Shown piece after piece: positions 24,031 through 38,214 of a DNA stretch of 64,000 nt. Source of the stretch: Latrodectus hesperus. Lineage: Eukaryota; Arthropoda; Arachnida; Araneae; Theridiidae. The notes beneath the pieces were generated by a model. That model had not been told where the DNA came from and made no database searches. It saw only the letters and a list, made by a program, of their open reading frames with translations. Each line of letters starts with the position of its first letter. The first letter of the stretch is position 1. Both the position numbers and the translations under genes were made by a program. The DNA is taken from contig CM075852.1 of NCBI GenBank assembly GCA_037975125.1, positions 10,978,814-11,042,813 of the forward strand, written 5' to 3'.

Positions 24031-24930
24031 TATAAAGGCTTAAAATATAGCTTCAAGAGGCCAAGAACCTAGAAGCACCAAAGGCTGACTTTGCCTCATT
24101 CCTGCATTGCATTTAGCTGAGCATTGTGGAATGGCTTTCAAGAATTGGGTGACCCTGCGTTGTACATTGATGCATCTAAACGCTTCATCAAATGTTTATT
24201 CAAAAAGATTTTTTGTAGGTTATCATTAGGTTATCATAGCTCACCAACAATCACAATTTTGATCTGGAATACTGCCTTTAGAACACAAATGCAATGAAAA
24301 TGTTGATTTCATAGATAAATGCAGGTACATCTTGTTACCAATCAATGAAAAAATGCGAGTGCAGTAAAAGACATCTGGAAACCACAAATCCTTCAAGAAC
24401 TGCTTATGTGACCTGGAATGTTACCCTTGATATAACATTCTTTCCACGCAGAAGAATGTTGAAAGCTATTTCTTTATAAAAGTTAGTTTTATTTGAGCTA
24501 TATAGCATTACTTCGGCCATAACATCTTTCAATAATATATATACTCTTTCATTACCTTCCATATTTTATGCATATAATATGTAGAACACACCAAGACAAA
24601 TTGAATGAATGATAGCTCAACCTAGATATGCGATTAATTTAGGATTCTATAACAATTAATGTTTTTCCTTAAATTCCGATTGGAGACTTATAGAATCTGA
24701 ATAAAACGTTCTGTTACGTCTTTATGAAATTAAGTCTTACTAGACTTATACTTTTAATTTATTTGCTTTTCAATATAAATTTTAAACCAAAAAGTAAGAA
24801 TTTAACGTGTTTAAAAATTTTTAAATATTGATATTACTTAACTTTTATATAGTCTAAATAAATATGCTCAGTTATTCTCTTGCAAATTATTCCTTTCAAA
24901 TATTGTCATTGACGTTACAGTACAATGTAT
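24031..24930. other. no gene seen
   Basis: Mixed composition to 24430, then AT-rich. No domain, TSD or repeat recognised. Confidence 0.4.
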
Positions 24931-25098
24931 TGTGTTACTTATGACACTTGGACTTGCCAAGTTTGCTTTGTCGTTGGCTATGCGAATTTAAGTCAGTGGG
25001 ATGCGTCTTTCATTTAACCAGAGCATCACGAAAGTAAAAGTACGACTTTGCTCTTAATTCCTCCGATAGATGGCACCACCAGAGGATCCACTCCCACA
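24931..25098 (-). repeat. SINE, subfamily A2, 5'-truncated
   Basis: The reverse complement carries ctctggtggtgccatctatc, the gagcaaagtcgtacttttac block and a gtgtcataagtaacac tail, all shared with the SINEs at 25352-26116 and 55166-55563. The tRNA head is missing. Confidence 0.75.
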
Positions 25099-25351
25099 AT
25101 TTTGACATTGTTATGACACTTCTAACTATGATAAGAAAAGGAAAATGTACATACAAAAAATAACATGAGTAAAAATATTCTACAGGTATTATTAAATTTC
25201 TGCAACAATATATAATACTAAAAAAGAGATTAAATTATTAATTCGTTAATATTGTGTAAAATTAGAAATAAAAACATTTTTTGGAACAAAAATCAAAACA
25301 ACAATAATGAGAGTAGAAGAAAGTAATGTTTTATTACCCTTACAATATTGC

Positions 25352-26116
25352 TTTCTGTTGTTACTTAAAACATTTGGACAAGTCAAGCTCGATATATGGT
25401 TGAAAACCAGCAGGATACGTCTTTCGATTAACCAGAGCACCACAAAAATGAGAGTGCGACTTTGCTCTAAACTCCACCGATAGAGGGCACCACCAGATGA
25501 TCTCGGTGCTAGCGATTTCACCACGCCTGCCTCTTCTCTTACTCATATGGAGCTTTTTTCTAAATTTAGAGCAACTACCATTGCTACCTGGATTGTTCCA
25601 CCTGTGCATCCTTGGTACCAGGTGAGGTGTCCTGGTGGCTCCTTGGCTCGGGGCTGCAGTAGATGCGATCAAACTGCACCTGCCCGTTTTCTTAGCGGCC
25701 ATCTGCTTTCCATGACTTTCGTAGGTGGTAACAAACATTTCGAGACCTGCACTAAGTGTTCTTCGGTGCAGGCCTCTCCTGACCACATTTCATCTTGTTG
25801 GAATCCCCTTCTGGTGCTTGGCATTTTTAGGGTAAGTGGATTCATGGACCTGATCTAGCTTTGTTGATCACGGGGATTGGAAACAACAACAACACCAGAT
25901 GATCCTCTCACTCAATTTCCACTTTGTTCTAAAGGGAGAGGAAATTTCTTCCAGACAATTACACCCATGGTAACTGCTCAACGACCGACCACAGGACTTT
26001 CAATTCCACAGATTTAACGAACACATATATCGCAAATACTCGGTGGTTCTTTGGCGGCATTGGGAATCGAACCTGTCAGAAGGCCGATACCTTAGCCACT
26101 AGGCTACCACGGCCCT
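25352..26116 (-). repeat. SINE A2 with tRNA head, split by a LINE
   Basis: The minus-strand 5' end (26116 down to about 26040) is tRNA-like: gccgtggtagcctagtggct (A box) and aggttcgattccc (B box). It continues through the body, is interrupted by a LINE fragment at 25503-25892, and resumes with the shared 3' domain to about 25352 (tail taagtaacaac). Without the insertion the unit is about 375 bp. It matches 55166-55563 end to end. Confidence 0.85.
25503..25892 (+). mobile_element. 5'-truncated LINE nested in SINE
   Basis: A 390-bp insertion flanked by caccagatgatc (25491-25502 and 25893-25904). It is open in one frame from its first bases to a stop at 25858. The frame encodes the end of an RNase H-type LINE ORF2: ARFLSGHLLSMTF, a C-x2-C...H...C zinc-binding pattern and FMDLI-stop. 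It ends in aaacaacaacaa, the family tail. The intact frame suggests a fairly recent insertion, younger than the SINE it splits. Confidence 0.85.
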
Positions 26117-29100
26117 AAATTGCAAATTAATACAATGTATATTCAGTGGAGAAAAATGTCTACAGATAATAATTTAATATCTTGATTAGTTTTATGCTTA
26201 TAGCAGTTAATTCCTTTACTTATCTAGTACATCTAAAAATAAACTTTAAACGTTTAATATTCATTTTGTAATTTTAACAGAATTGAGCTTATTGATTTGA
26301 AAGATTTCTCTTAAAATTTCTTAAGGTTATTTATCTTTGGCAATTAGTAATATTAGAATTGATTACTTTCTTATAAACTATATCTTTTTTTTTAATTCAT
26401 AGATGTTTAAAAATCCAAATAATGATTTGTTTTCATTATAAAGCAAAACCACTTGTATTTTACAAATGAATCCAAATTTATGCATACATGCTATTTCAAA
26501 CATTTTAGCATTCAATTTTATGTGTTATCTTACTTTTATATTACATTCAATTTCTCTCATGTGTAATTTTTTTATTATATAATTGAATGTACACCAATGA
26601 ACAACAAGTCGAGATTGTAAGAGTAATTTCTAGCTGATTATTAAATATTAAAAATTTCTAATGTGTGCAACATTTCTAAATTGTATAGCAGTTAAATTAA
26701 TGTTAGACTTCATCAAACTCGCGTCTAGCTGTTATCAATGGTATAGTTTGTTCTTCAATTTAACGGTACATCTGTTTCATATCCATTCGGTCATTTATAT
26801 ATGTAGAAGTTTGATTCGATTCAAAATGAATTTTAAAATCGATTCAAACTATTGATATTTATTGTAAAATGGAGCCTGCTGTTGAATTAGCTTTTTCATT
26901 TTCAAAATTGGTGACCACAGAGCAATAAACAAATTAAACAAAATATATCATTTATTGGTAGAGGTAATAATACGAAATACATTTAAATTTCTAAAAATAA
27001 TATAACTTGTAATGCATGTCACATTACATTAAAAATAAATATCATTTATTAAAAATACCTTTCTTTATTTGTTCAAAAGCGAAATAGTGTTTGTAAAGCC
27101 ACAAGAAATAAAACTTCTGTATTCGGTATGTAAAAATCCAAAAAGCGTGGCCGCATAATGGGAAATCTTGAACGGTTTCCTCTGAAAACTGGATAATTAA
27201 AATGTCTTAGGGAATATGCGCCATCTGTCGTTGACAGTCAAAAGGAATATTCGCTCATTAATCAAATTCGAATTCGTTCTCTGTGACGACAGCAAACGAA
27301 TAGGACGTCACTTTTGATTGCTTCATTTATTTAATCGATTTTTCTGGGAAAACGCGAATGCTTTAAATGCTTGGGAAAAGAAATTGAAACGCTAGGTAAT
27401 TTCCGCCTCGTAGGGTCGTCCACTTGAAAGATTTTATTTTACTATTGTGCAGACGAAAAGTTTCTAGAGCTGGAAATGTAATTGAAAACATTTTCGAATT
27501 CTTTCAGAATTGATTTTTTTATTTATGAATACATATTGTTCTGTTGTAACTTTCTAAAATAACATGATTTAAATTTCTAAGAACACATTAAGATTACCAA
27601 AATATGCAAAGAAAAGTTTTTCCGCGTTTTCCTGAAATATATAAATTAATAAATTTGCATAGAATTTTATTCTGAATTTACATACTTTAGATTTAAATAA
27701 TTTTGGAATTTTGCTTAAATCTTACTTCTATGAAAAATTCTCAAATGAGAAACATTATTCTAATCCATCTAATTTCAAATAAAATCAAATGAGAAATATT
27801 ATTCTAATATTTCTATTTTTCAAATAAGAAGTGGTATTCTAATTAAAGAATTATTTAGAATTGTACCTGCTATTAAAAGAAAAGTTTTTTTTCAATAATC
27901 TGACATAAAATATATATATATTTAAAAGAGTTTAATGAAAAAAGTATAGTTATTTATTGCATTTAATATTTCATATATTTTTTAATATAATAAAAAATGA
28001 AAATCAGCTACTTATTCACTGAATCTATTAAAAAGTAATTTGCTTAATGTCATCGGATTGTGATAACAGAGTTGTAAAATTGTATTGCTTGATGTGTCAT
28101 TATACGTAAGCACAATAATTGATCACTAAAACATTATTTTGTTTTATTAGCTTTTATTTTAAATTTTTTTACAAAATATCATATTGTAATAAATTGTGAA
28201 GTAATAGATTTAAAAGCAAAATACAAATTAAATATTCGTTCATTTTGTAAGGTATTTCAGTACAGCATAAAATTTAAAATGAATTATAAATATTTTTATT
28301 GTGAAAATACCAATGAATTTTATAAACATATCTTTTTTTAGCTATTATAATAAAATTTTAATAATAAGTTTTTTTCAGTTAAATTCGATATTTTTAAAGT
28401 TGATATCCATGCCCATTATGTAGTTGAATTGATATCAGACTCATGTTAGCCATGCTGCTTCTTTGTTATGATTGCTATAATATATTGTATCATTAAATTC
28501 TCAGTGTATCAAATGTTTTAAATAGAAAAATAGACAAAATAACCAAAAACTGATATTGGAAAAAAATTTTAGTTTAAAATCAAATAATTAGCGTATAACT
28601 AAAAGCCCTTTATTTACATTATTTTTTAAAAATTTTATTAAACAAAGCTTTGTTTGCTGACTTTTTGTAAAAAATCCAGAAAATGTTAAGGTTTTTTTAT
28701 TTGGTATTTGAGGAACAGAAATAATATCTTCACCAAATGTTACATTTGAACAAATATAACGTTATATTCAATGTTATAACAAATATAAGTTCAAAATAAA
28801 ACGTTATATTTGAAGAAATATGTTCAAGCTTAAAATGCATGCGTGTATATGATTTGGAATGAACCAGATTGTTCATGCAAATGATATACTTATTTTTAAA
28901 TTTTTTAACTTTTAAGACTAAAAATTTTTAATAGGATAATTTATTTTCGAAAATTAAGAAATATTCAAACTTTTCCTTTTATTACTCGACAAGTTAAAAG
29001 TCATTAAGATAGCTTATGAAACCTATAGATTTGTTAATTATGTGGTTTTAGTAAAAAAAAATTTTTCATTGAAAAAATAATTATAAGCAAAATTTATTTT

Positions 29101-32100
29101 TTATTATTATTTTAATTATAGTTTTTAATATGTTTTTATTATTTTTTATTATTATTTTATTTTGTTATGTTAATTATTTTATTAATTATTATTTATTAAT
29201 TATTTTATTAATATTCATATCATAGCTTTACTTCTTGAAAACTACAAAATTTAACATTTTTGTCGATTTTAATAGACAAGTTAAATTGGGTGAATTCTGT
29301 CGATTTTCTATGAAGACTATCCATTTTAGATAGACTACCTTAAGAAATCTCTTAGTTTTAATTCTCTAAAATATTTTACTGATATTTAAGGTTATCTATT
29401 TCTACTTTACAAATGGCACTTAGTTTCACTGTGAAAAATATTTTACTAATCTTTAAATTATATAAAAAAGAAATGCTTTGATTTGTACATTCAAATCCAA
29501 AAATACACAGACATAATAAAAAATATTCATGTAATTAAAATATGGCAAGATTTTTCTTAATATTAAAACGTTATCATACTTTAAAATAAACATTTTCCAG
29601 TGTTTTTTTTCGATATATATGAACAATTTTAATAAAATTCGTATTAAACAATACGAATTTTATTTATGAACAATATGAGTATGTTCAATTTCAGTAAAAA
29701 TGATATCGTTGTCAACAATATTGCTCTAAAATATCTTGCTTGATAAATTTATTTCCTCGCTTGAAACTTTGACTAGAAAAAATAATTTTGAGTGTCAGAA
29801 GCGATTTAAGAATTTATAGTTTGCCACAATTTAATTATGATAAGTAATTTTAATTGAATCTCAGGGCATTGCAAATTTTAAAATATGAATAGAAAATATT
29901 AAGACACTTCATTGGAAAAATTATATTTTGTCCTTAAATTTCTAGGCTAAGATACGTTTGATGAATTTATTTTAAATTTTTATGAAGAAATTTGTAATTC
30001 CAAAATTTTATTGAACAATATCATAAATATTCTTTGAGATTGTAAATTAAATCTGTTCTGTATAAATTCCGGTTTCAAAAAAAATGATTCCAGCCCACCC
30101 CCCTTATTTTGTTCCTGTTTAATGATACGCGTAATGTGTCGATTAATTCAAATTAATCCCAGAACATTTCTTTTAGAAAAAATGATTCCAAAATGGTTAT
30201 TTGGCTTTCATTTCAGCTTGCTTTGAATTGCAGCTGCATTAAATTTCAACTAACCGAAAATATTCATGGGTGAAATGCAAGATATTTTAGACAAAAGGCA
30301 TGGAATTAGAATCGCCACATCATTCAAAAACAAATATATTTATAAATGTTCCAGAGAATTATATACTGCGATTCTCTCACATATTCAACAAGAGAATTGT
30401 GTTTTTCAAAAATCGCCCACCTCAGAAACACAGCACAAAATAATATCTATAATAAAAATATAATAAAACAACTGCAACTTCTACAAATGTAACTATACAT
30501 CTTTCATACTATTAACATACAATGTTAATAGTATGTTAAATTAAAAGCAATGGTAAAATTTCTTCCTTAATTTTATTATTAAGTTCATATATTTTGAAAT
30601 GTGTCTTATATTCTGTAAACCACACAAATAACGCGAAAGTAACCAAATAATCTAAATAATGTGGTTATTTAGACTTTTCACATTGGTAGTTTCAAAAGTG
30701 AGAAATTTTTTAATAACTCAACTATATCTAACAGCTTGTTGTTAAATTTTTTTATAAAAAATTTAATCCTGTCGGTAATGAAAAATTTTAACTTTTTCTG
30801 TGTACAACCTGGTGAAGAAATAAGCTTTCAATCTAGAAAATTAATAATGAAAAGATTAGAGGAGTAAGTTTGAAGTTTAAGATATTGCATCAAGAGAAAA
30901 AATAATATTTTCGAATAAAAATTTTCTTTGTTTAGATTTTTTGCCAATATAATACACGAATATATTGATCAAAGTCAAAAAATAAGAAATATACAAATAT
31001 TTTAAAGTAGAACGAAAGTATGATATTTTAGCAAAAAATCAGTATAGTAGGAAATATGTGTCTCGTTAGATCTCTTCATCTTCCACTGCAATAGTAGAGT
31101 AAACAAATGTATGCACTTCGAAAATATATGTGCCCAAAATCTGGATATATGTATACTGCAATTTCAAAAGATATTGAATTGAAATTTTGAGTTCCGTTGC
31201 AAAAAATAACACCTGATTATAATTACTTTGTTTGAATATAAATTTACGGATTCACAATAGTTTTCAAAGGATTCATTACTTTTGATTGATTTTACTAATT
31301 TAAGGTAAAATAAACTATCTAAAAGGTAATGCTAATTAAAGAAAATCTTTTTTACCCATAATTGAACTTGTTTGTATTGTCTTAAAAAGTAGAAAAAACG
31401 CTTGGACACTTTTAATCAATTCATCTAGTTTGAATCACAAGAATGTATACTAAAATCCATAACCATTCACTTTAACCTGTGGTTTTTGATTGATTCAAGG
31501 AGCAAAAATTTAAGCTCGGCTCAGCAGAAGAAATCAAAGAAATGGAATCAGAAAGAAGATTTGAGTGGAAACCCACTAAAAGGAAGAGAAAGAGAGAACA
31601 AGCACGCACGTGCAGGTCAGAAGAATTTTTTCTCCCTTCTATTTCGTTCCAATTCAGAAAGAAAAGATATTCTTAAACTTGTGTGTTACCGAGAGTGCGC
31701 GGCCATTCTTTCGAAATGAGCCTTCAGAAAAAGAGAAGTTCTGTGAAAAGCTCTCTTTCAGAATAAACTTCGGAACATTTTACACAAACAGTACTTTAGT
31801 GAAGTGACTTTCCAAGCAGCAAGTCACGTTGCGGCAATGCTCATTTATATTATTCTATGAGTTTTTATGCTTTGGAGAAGAAATCCTTCTCATTCGTCAT
31901 GAATTCCAAAGAAAAAAAAAGATTCTTTTTCTTGTTGCACTCATAATCCTTCATAAAAAAGGCTGGAGTTTAGTTGTTCTATAAAAATAATAACCAACCA
32001 TACGTGATTATTATAGACTAAAATCTTTAATAACTAAAGTAGTTATTTTTAGCTTTACTTTACAGGGGGATTACCGTTTTACTTTTGAAACATACATTTT

Positions 32101-32327
32101 TAAATCTATAATAAAAAGATCGCTTAAAAAATCCCAAAAAACTCATTTTTTATTTATTGTTTGGAATTTTAGAACTAATTTAAAATTATGAATCGAAGTC
32201 GACTCACATAATAAAACCCATCTAGCGAAATATATAATTCAAAAGTAATCAAAAATATACTTTGCGTGATATTTTATAATAATTATTTTTTGTATAATTA
32301 ATGGCATATTACGTAATTTTGTTCGTA
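26117..32327. other. no gene; AT-rich, with two GC-richer islands and small hairpins
   Basis: Over 6 kb with no gene or mobile element that I can identify. GC-richer islands lie at about 27130-27440 and 31480-31920. Small perfect hairpins: 29631-29664 (15-bp arms, 4-base loop) and about 30508-30538 (13-bp arms). The ORFs at 31486-31807 overlap in two frames and look compositional. Confidence 0.5.
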
Positions 32328-32338
32328 AATTCTGAGTT

Positions 32339-35300
32339 CATCATTCATGGCGTGCCAGCCCAAGCTGGGCCAAGGCCTTCTGAACAAGTTTATTCCAGCC
32401 ACTTTTACTGGCAGCCAAACTCCTCCAATTTTTTGTTCCAAGGACCCTATAGTCTTCTTCGACTGCATCCACCCATCTCAGCTTTGGTCTTCCTCTTCTT
32501 CTTACGCTGATGGGTTTTGCAAAAAAAATTTCCCTTAGTGTTTTATCGTCCTTCATTCTAATAACATGTCGAACCCAATTGAGACGGCTTACTTTAATGT
32601 GATGTACAACGTCTGGCTCCTTGTACATTCGATAGATTTCTGTATTGTAGCTTCTGCGCCAGTCACCGTTTTCCTTCTTACCTCCAAAGATACTTCTTAA
32701 AATCTTGCGTTCAAATAGAGGCCCAACAGCCTCTCCTCTCTTACAGTCAAAGTCCAAGTTTCCGAGGCATAGGTCAAAACGGGACGGATAAGCGTTCTAT
32801 AGATCTGTAACTTAGTTTTTCGTGATAAAAATTTAGTTTTTAATACATGTCTTAGGCCAAAAAAGGCTTTGTTAGTTACAGTTAAACTTCTTCTTACCTC
32901 TGGGAGAATGTCATTATTTTTGTTAACCATTGAGCCAAGATCGATGAATTCATCAACTGTTTCAAGTTTATAATCACCAATGAGTAGATGAGTTTGAGTA
33001 AATTGGGTTCTAGTTACAGAGAAATATTTAGTTTTAACTTTATTAACAACAAGCCCTGCCGGCCTGGGCTCCCTCTCAATAGCCTCAAAGGCTTCTATTA
33101 AGTATTTTTACTTCTGGCTACCAGTGCAATGTCATCTGCAAACGCCAACACTTGAACAGATTTTCCGAAGATACTGCCCCTGGTATTGATACCAGATTTC
33201 CTGATGACTCTTTCAAGAACGATTTTAAACAAAACGCAAGAAAGAGCATCCCCCTGTCTTACTCCCTTATCAACAAGAAAGTCTCTAGAGAGTTGCCTCT
33301 GGATCACGACCCTACAGGAAGTCGAGTTGAGGGTCATTTTTAGCAAATTAACTAACTTTAATGGAATACCAAAAACAAGCATAGCCTTAAATAATTCATT
33401 GCGGTCTATAGAATCGTATGCCGCCTTGTAGTCAATAAACAAAATATGTAAATCAATATCAAATTCTTGACACTTCTCCATAATTTGTCTGAGACCAAAG
33501 ATATGGTCCACTGCGGATTTGCCAGTACAGAATCCACATTGATAGTCACCCACAATATTATCTACATACGCGACAAGTCTCTTGTAAAATATCTTGGGAA
33601 GAACTTTGTAGCAAATGCACAACAAGCTTATTCCTCTATAGTTTTCACATACTAATTGATCGCCCTTTTTGAAAATAGGACAAAGCAAGCTTTTTAGCCA
33701 ATCCTCTGGCATCTTCTCGAATGTCCAAACATAATGGATTATTCCATGTAAGAGCTCTAACACCTTTGGCCCTCCTTTTTATTATAAGTTCGGCCTGTAT
33801 GAGATTTATTCCAGGCTCTTTATTGTTTTTGAGCTCTTTTATAGCAAGCAATGTTTCCTGCAGAGTTGGAAGATCCAGCTCCAAAGGTCCATCTATGATT
33901 TCCTCCTGTGTAATCGCGGGATCAACAGTATAATCATTATTCTTTAACAGGTCTTCAAAATGCTCAACTCATCTCTCCAAAATTTCAGAGCCTTCACTAA
34001 GGATAACACCAGCCTTATTTCTACAATAGTTGATTTTAGGTTTAAAGTCTCTTCGACAATAACTGACCTCTTGAAAGAATGCACGGCATTCATTGGTCTT
34101 CTTGAGGTGTTCCACGTCCTTGAATCTATCTTCCTCCAACGCCCTTTTCTTAGCCCTGAAAACCTTCTTCTCATATCTTCGAGCCTTATAGTAATGCTCC
34201 AACAAACCCCTAGTACCATGCTGCAGAAATCTTTTATATGCAATAAGTTTTTGTTCATTTGCATCTTTACATTCGTCATCAAACCAATCCTTACTTTTCT
34301 CCTTAGTCTTGTGGCCCAAAATTTCAGCTGCTGTATCAGAAATGGCCCTCTTAAATTGGCACCATAGTTCCTCAAGATCGGCCACATTGGAGATATCCAA
34401 TTTCACTTCCTAAATTCTCCTTTCTAAAGTCTCTCTATAGTTATTGATCACTGTATCCTCTTTAAGTTTGTTACAATCAAACATTTTTATCTTTTTACTT
34501 TGTTCTTTATTGGCACTGGAGTCTTTACCTCTTAGCCTAGTTAACACTAAATAGTGATCACTGTCAATATTACCTCCTCTAAAAGTTCTAACATTAATCA
34601 AGCTTGTAAAATGCCTAGCATCCACAAGAACATGATCAATCTGGTTAAGTATTACCCCATCCGGTGATTTCCAGGTATATTTATGAATGTTTTTACGTTA
34701 AAAATAGGTACTACCAACCACTAGGTCATGTTCAATAGCAAATTCAATAACGCGTATACCATTATCATTTGATTCTTCATGAGCTCTAAGGCCACCAATA
34801 ATGGGTCTGAACTCTTTCTCTTTACCTATTTTAGCTTTCAAATCATCCAAAACAAGTTTTATATCATTATGTGGGCAGCTCCTTAAGCACTAAGAGAGCT
34901 CTTCATAAAATATTTCCTTCCCTTCAACCCCTTTGTCCTCTGTAGGGGCATGTACATTAATGATACTATAATTTGCAAGCCTTCCCCTAAAACGTAACTT
35001 AATCTTGCATAATCTTGACGTAATATCTCTAAAATTCATAATTAGATGTTTCAACCTTTTATTAACTAAGAAACCAGTTTCCTCTATGTGCTTTTTGCCG
35101 TGGCAGCTGTAAAATAATAGATGAGTTCTCTTGTCTAGGGAACCCTGGCCAGTCCACCTCATCTCCTGGACCGCAGAAACATCCACCTTGTAACTATCAA
35201 GTTGCTGTATAAGCTCCTGGAGGGCTCTAGCATGATAGAGAGAACGCACATTCCAAGAAGCAAAAATCAAGTCCTTAAACCTTTTCCGAATTCGTCTACG

Positions 35301-35496
35301 AGATAGGCACCGATCAATTTCCTTTACAGACTTCAAAACCGAAGGTTTTTTCCGGGGTGAGGTGGTTAACCTCATGCCCAAACCTGGAGGACCAGTCCCC
35401 TGATATAATCCTCAGGGGCAGGGCACCTATTTTTGTCGCCTTTTACGACACGCATAGGCTACGTTGGGACTATTCTTACGGTCACCACACGGGGTG
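32339..35496 (-). mobile_element. RTE-like LINE, full length, inactive
   Basis: A 3158-bp non-LTR retrotransposon flanked by an 11-bp target-site duplication with one mismatch (aattctgagtt 32328-32338, aattttgagtt 35497-35507). On the minus strand a leader of about 115 bases precedes the coding region, which ends almost at the 3' border. It appears complete at the 5' end, which is rare for LINEs. Confidence 0.85.
32341..35381 (-). pseudogene. endonuclease-reverse transcriptase of RTE-like LINE, broken
   Basis: Order from the 5' end: an apurinic-type endonuclease (LIFASWNVRSL near 35265, VQEMRWTG near 35155, HAPTEDKG near 34940), a linker, reverse transcriptase (PIFKKGD near 33660, FIDYKAAYDSI near 33435, FADDIALVA near 33120), and a C-terminal domain with GRPKLRW near 32480. 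From 35381 to about 33780 one frame is interrupted by stops at about 34890, 34698, 34410 and 33969; RT is then in a second frame and the C-terminus in two others. The endonuclease nicks target DNA and RT copies RNA in place. It is dead by at least four stops and three frameshifts. RTE clade membership is from memory. Confidence 0.85.
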
Positions 35497-35639
35497 AATT
35501 TTGAGTTACTTTTTGTTATTATCTAGCTTAAATAATGAATATAAAAAGTTTTTAAAATAAATTCAGCTAGTACTCTTCAAAAAAATTTTGATTTTTCACA
35601 TTTCTACGGAGAAGGTTTCTTTCCAAACGATAAATTTAG

Positions 35640-35722
35640 CTTTTCACTTGAGCAGATAGAGCTATAGAGATAACGATTAAATTAATCGTTATTTCTATTG
35701 CTCTTTCTGCTCAAGTGAAAAG
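35640..35722. repeat. 83-bp near-perfect palindrome
   Basis: Two 41-base arms (cttttcacttgagcagatag...) around one central base at 35681, with three mismatches. It lies 143 bp beyond the RTE element. It is probably a fold-back repeat or remnant of a small element; no TSD was found. Confidence 0.85.
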
Positions 35723-36262
35723 TTTCATTTACAAACATGATATCAAATATTATAAAAGGTTAAGTAATAAAAGACTTTTGTTTTCTGAAAGCAGAGGAAT
35801 CAAGTACAACTCTACTTAAAATTGTAATGTGGGTAGATTAAGTATGAGTATCTGTGCCACAGGTTATACTGATGAAGTCAATGTTATGTGCCCTAGTGTT
35901 GAATGGAGCTTGTTTAAGAGAAACATCCTGATGTATAGTGTATATGAGATGATACAGTGTGTCAACCCTCTTAATTGTCCGTATTTCAAAATTACCAGAT
36001 ATTTCAGTGAATTTTCAGATTGCACATTTCATAGTATTTCTTTTTATCGAAAGATTAAATTTTAAGATATAAACACACAAAAATGAGACTACCGTTTTTT
36101 TGGGGGAGGGGGTAAAATCTTTTATATAACATTTTTTTATAAGAAATGTGGTCAGTTTGCACTTGAAAAGTAAGAAAGTTTTCTTCTGAGATTTTTCGAA
36201 TCATTATATTATTTTTCTTAGTTCGAACTTTACATATGCTATTAATTTTTATTAATAGTATT
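35723..36262. other. no gene seen
   Basis: AT-rich; the ORF at 35829-36065 has no recognisable domain. Ends at the left TSD of the next SINE. Confidence 0.5.
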
Positions 36263-36272
36263 CAAGTATTCA

Positions 36273-36542
36273 AATGCCGCCTACCCTGTCTAGTGGTCAG
36301 AGTGCCTGACTGCGGATAGGGAGGTCCTGGTTTCGAATCACATTCGGGCATGTGTGTACTTTCTCTCTTTCTTGTCGTTGTCCTTTCCTTCTATGAATGG
36401 GTTGTGAATGGTTTGCCTACCCTATAAACGGGTTCCTATAGTATGTGTGTACTGAGGAAGTCGGACTTCTCACCAAAATATAGTTCAATTGAAAAAGTGA
36501 AGCAGCGCACCCCATACTGACAGCCTAGCTGGCATAAGACAA
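36273..36542 (+). repeat. tRNA-derived SINE, family C
   Basis: A 270-bp unit flanked by perfect 10-bp repeats caagtattca (36263-36272 and 36543-36552). The 5' end is tRNA-like with A box tgtctagtggtcagag and B box ggtttcgaatcac. It ends ggcataagacaa, similar to the LINE tail. A second copy lies on the minus strand at 59998-60282. Confidence 0.88.
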
Positions 36543-36552
36543 CAAGTATTCA

Positions 36553-38214
36553 TATAGTTTTGTAATCATAGAACATGTAAGATACTTTTATGTAATTAAA
36601 TTTATGCTAATTATCAAGTTCAAGTTTATGTTTAAATTCGAATTCACTCATTGAATTAACAAAGTCTTCTGAAGATTAGTTTTTATAGTATTTATAAATT
36701 CATTTTTGATTGCTTAGTTTCTCTGATGCCAAAAATTCTGATCAATAAAAATGTATTATCTAAAAGGAAAAGTTAATCTTTTATTCTTAATATTAATTAT
36801 AATGACTTTTAAAAAAATTGGTTTAAACTATGCCGTATAAATACATGTACACATATGACTTAAGTATAAATTCTACCTAAAAACAACCACTCGTATGCAG
36901 TAATTAAGGGAAAATATAAATATTTTATTCTTAAGAAAAGAAAAATATTCAAATACACAAAATTCGTAAATTGGTATGCAATTTGCTCAAATTACAACTC
37001 AAGTAGTTCAACGCTCATTAATATCTCAAGTTTCATGGGATCCAAAATTTTTGAGTCCCTTTAATTGGAATAATAATACAAATCGATAGTTTTCAATACA
37101 TGTTTAATGGCCTGGATTAAAGTTCTTGAAATGAACTAAAAAGTTTACTAAAGATATATTAATTTTATAATTTCAGTTTAGTACTCATAACGAAAAATAA
37201 ATAATATGAATAAGGTTATTGGTAGAGCATTTATTATTTAGAATAGATCACTTTTCAAATTTTGGATTTTTACGATAGATTGATACATTAAGTTATATTC
37301 CAAGTTTAAAACATTATTTGTTATATATATTTTTATACATCTGAGAAATTAACCAAAAAAATGTTTTGTTACATTGTGAAATTTACATAAATAAGTAAGA
37401 TAAATAGGGCAGAATGTTATGCACATGATTAATTTTCCAACATTGTCAATGAGAATTGTGGCATTTACCGTTTATATAAGAGAAAAGATTTTGTATAATG
37501 TTTTTCATACAAATTTTACTTTTAAAAATTGTTTTATAGTAAAAGAGTAATTGTAATTCTCCCGATAAGAAAGAAAAAGAATTTTCTGTACATGTCTAAC
37601 TTTAACCGTGGTAAAATTATTCTAGTATTCCAGCTTGCATTAATTTCTATCTGAAGATTTTCCAATAATCATGTAGAACTTTGTGCAAGGTCTACCTTTG
37701 CATCTATCCGAGAAGACACGTATTTTCTCTTTATGGTATAAACTGATCTTACAATGGAGTCTTAAGCCATCTAACTCAAGAAATCGGTCCACTTATATGA
37801 ATTCAAATGTCTACACAAACAATTAAGTTATGTTTGAGGCTTGAGCTATCATCATTGTGATTATGGCTTCGAGTTCCTTTGACTCAGACAAGAGTGACAC
37901 TATAAATGTTAAAATGTTGAAACTGGAAGAGTAGCCTATTCGTTCAACAAGGAAATTCAGAAGTGTCACGTCTTCTATTTAGACATATCCAGGTTTTATA
38001 CCAGAAAATTCCCCTCCGTGTTGAAAGGAATCGTTGAGAATTTGCATTGTTAGCGTACACTAGACATTGTCATACAAGCTCCTCATTATAAGTTATGGTA
38101 TGTAATACCATTGAATATATGCCTCGATTTCTTTTCATTCACTTTACGGAAACTTTGAACACTAGCCCTTATATTCTATAATATTAGATTGAAATTCAGA
38201 GGTGAATCAGTGCT
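36553..38214. other. no gene seen
   Basis: AT-rich to about 37600, then of more mixed composition (37600-38200) with no frame or repeat that I can name. Confidence 0.45.

Noticed and set aside
31486..31807. two overlapping ORFs in a GC-richer island
   Set aside because: Different frames, no recognisable domain, no splice or promoter evidence.
37600..38200. mixed-composition stretch that looked like decayed coding sequence
   Set aside because: No frame gave a family match that I could defend.
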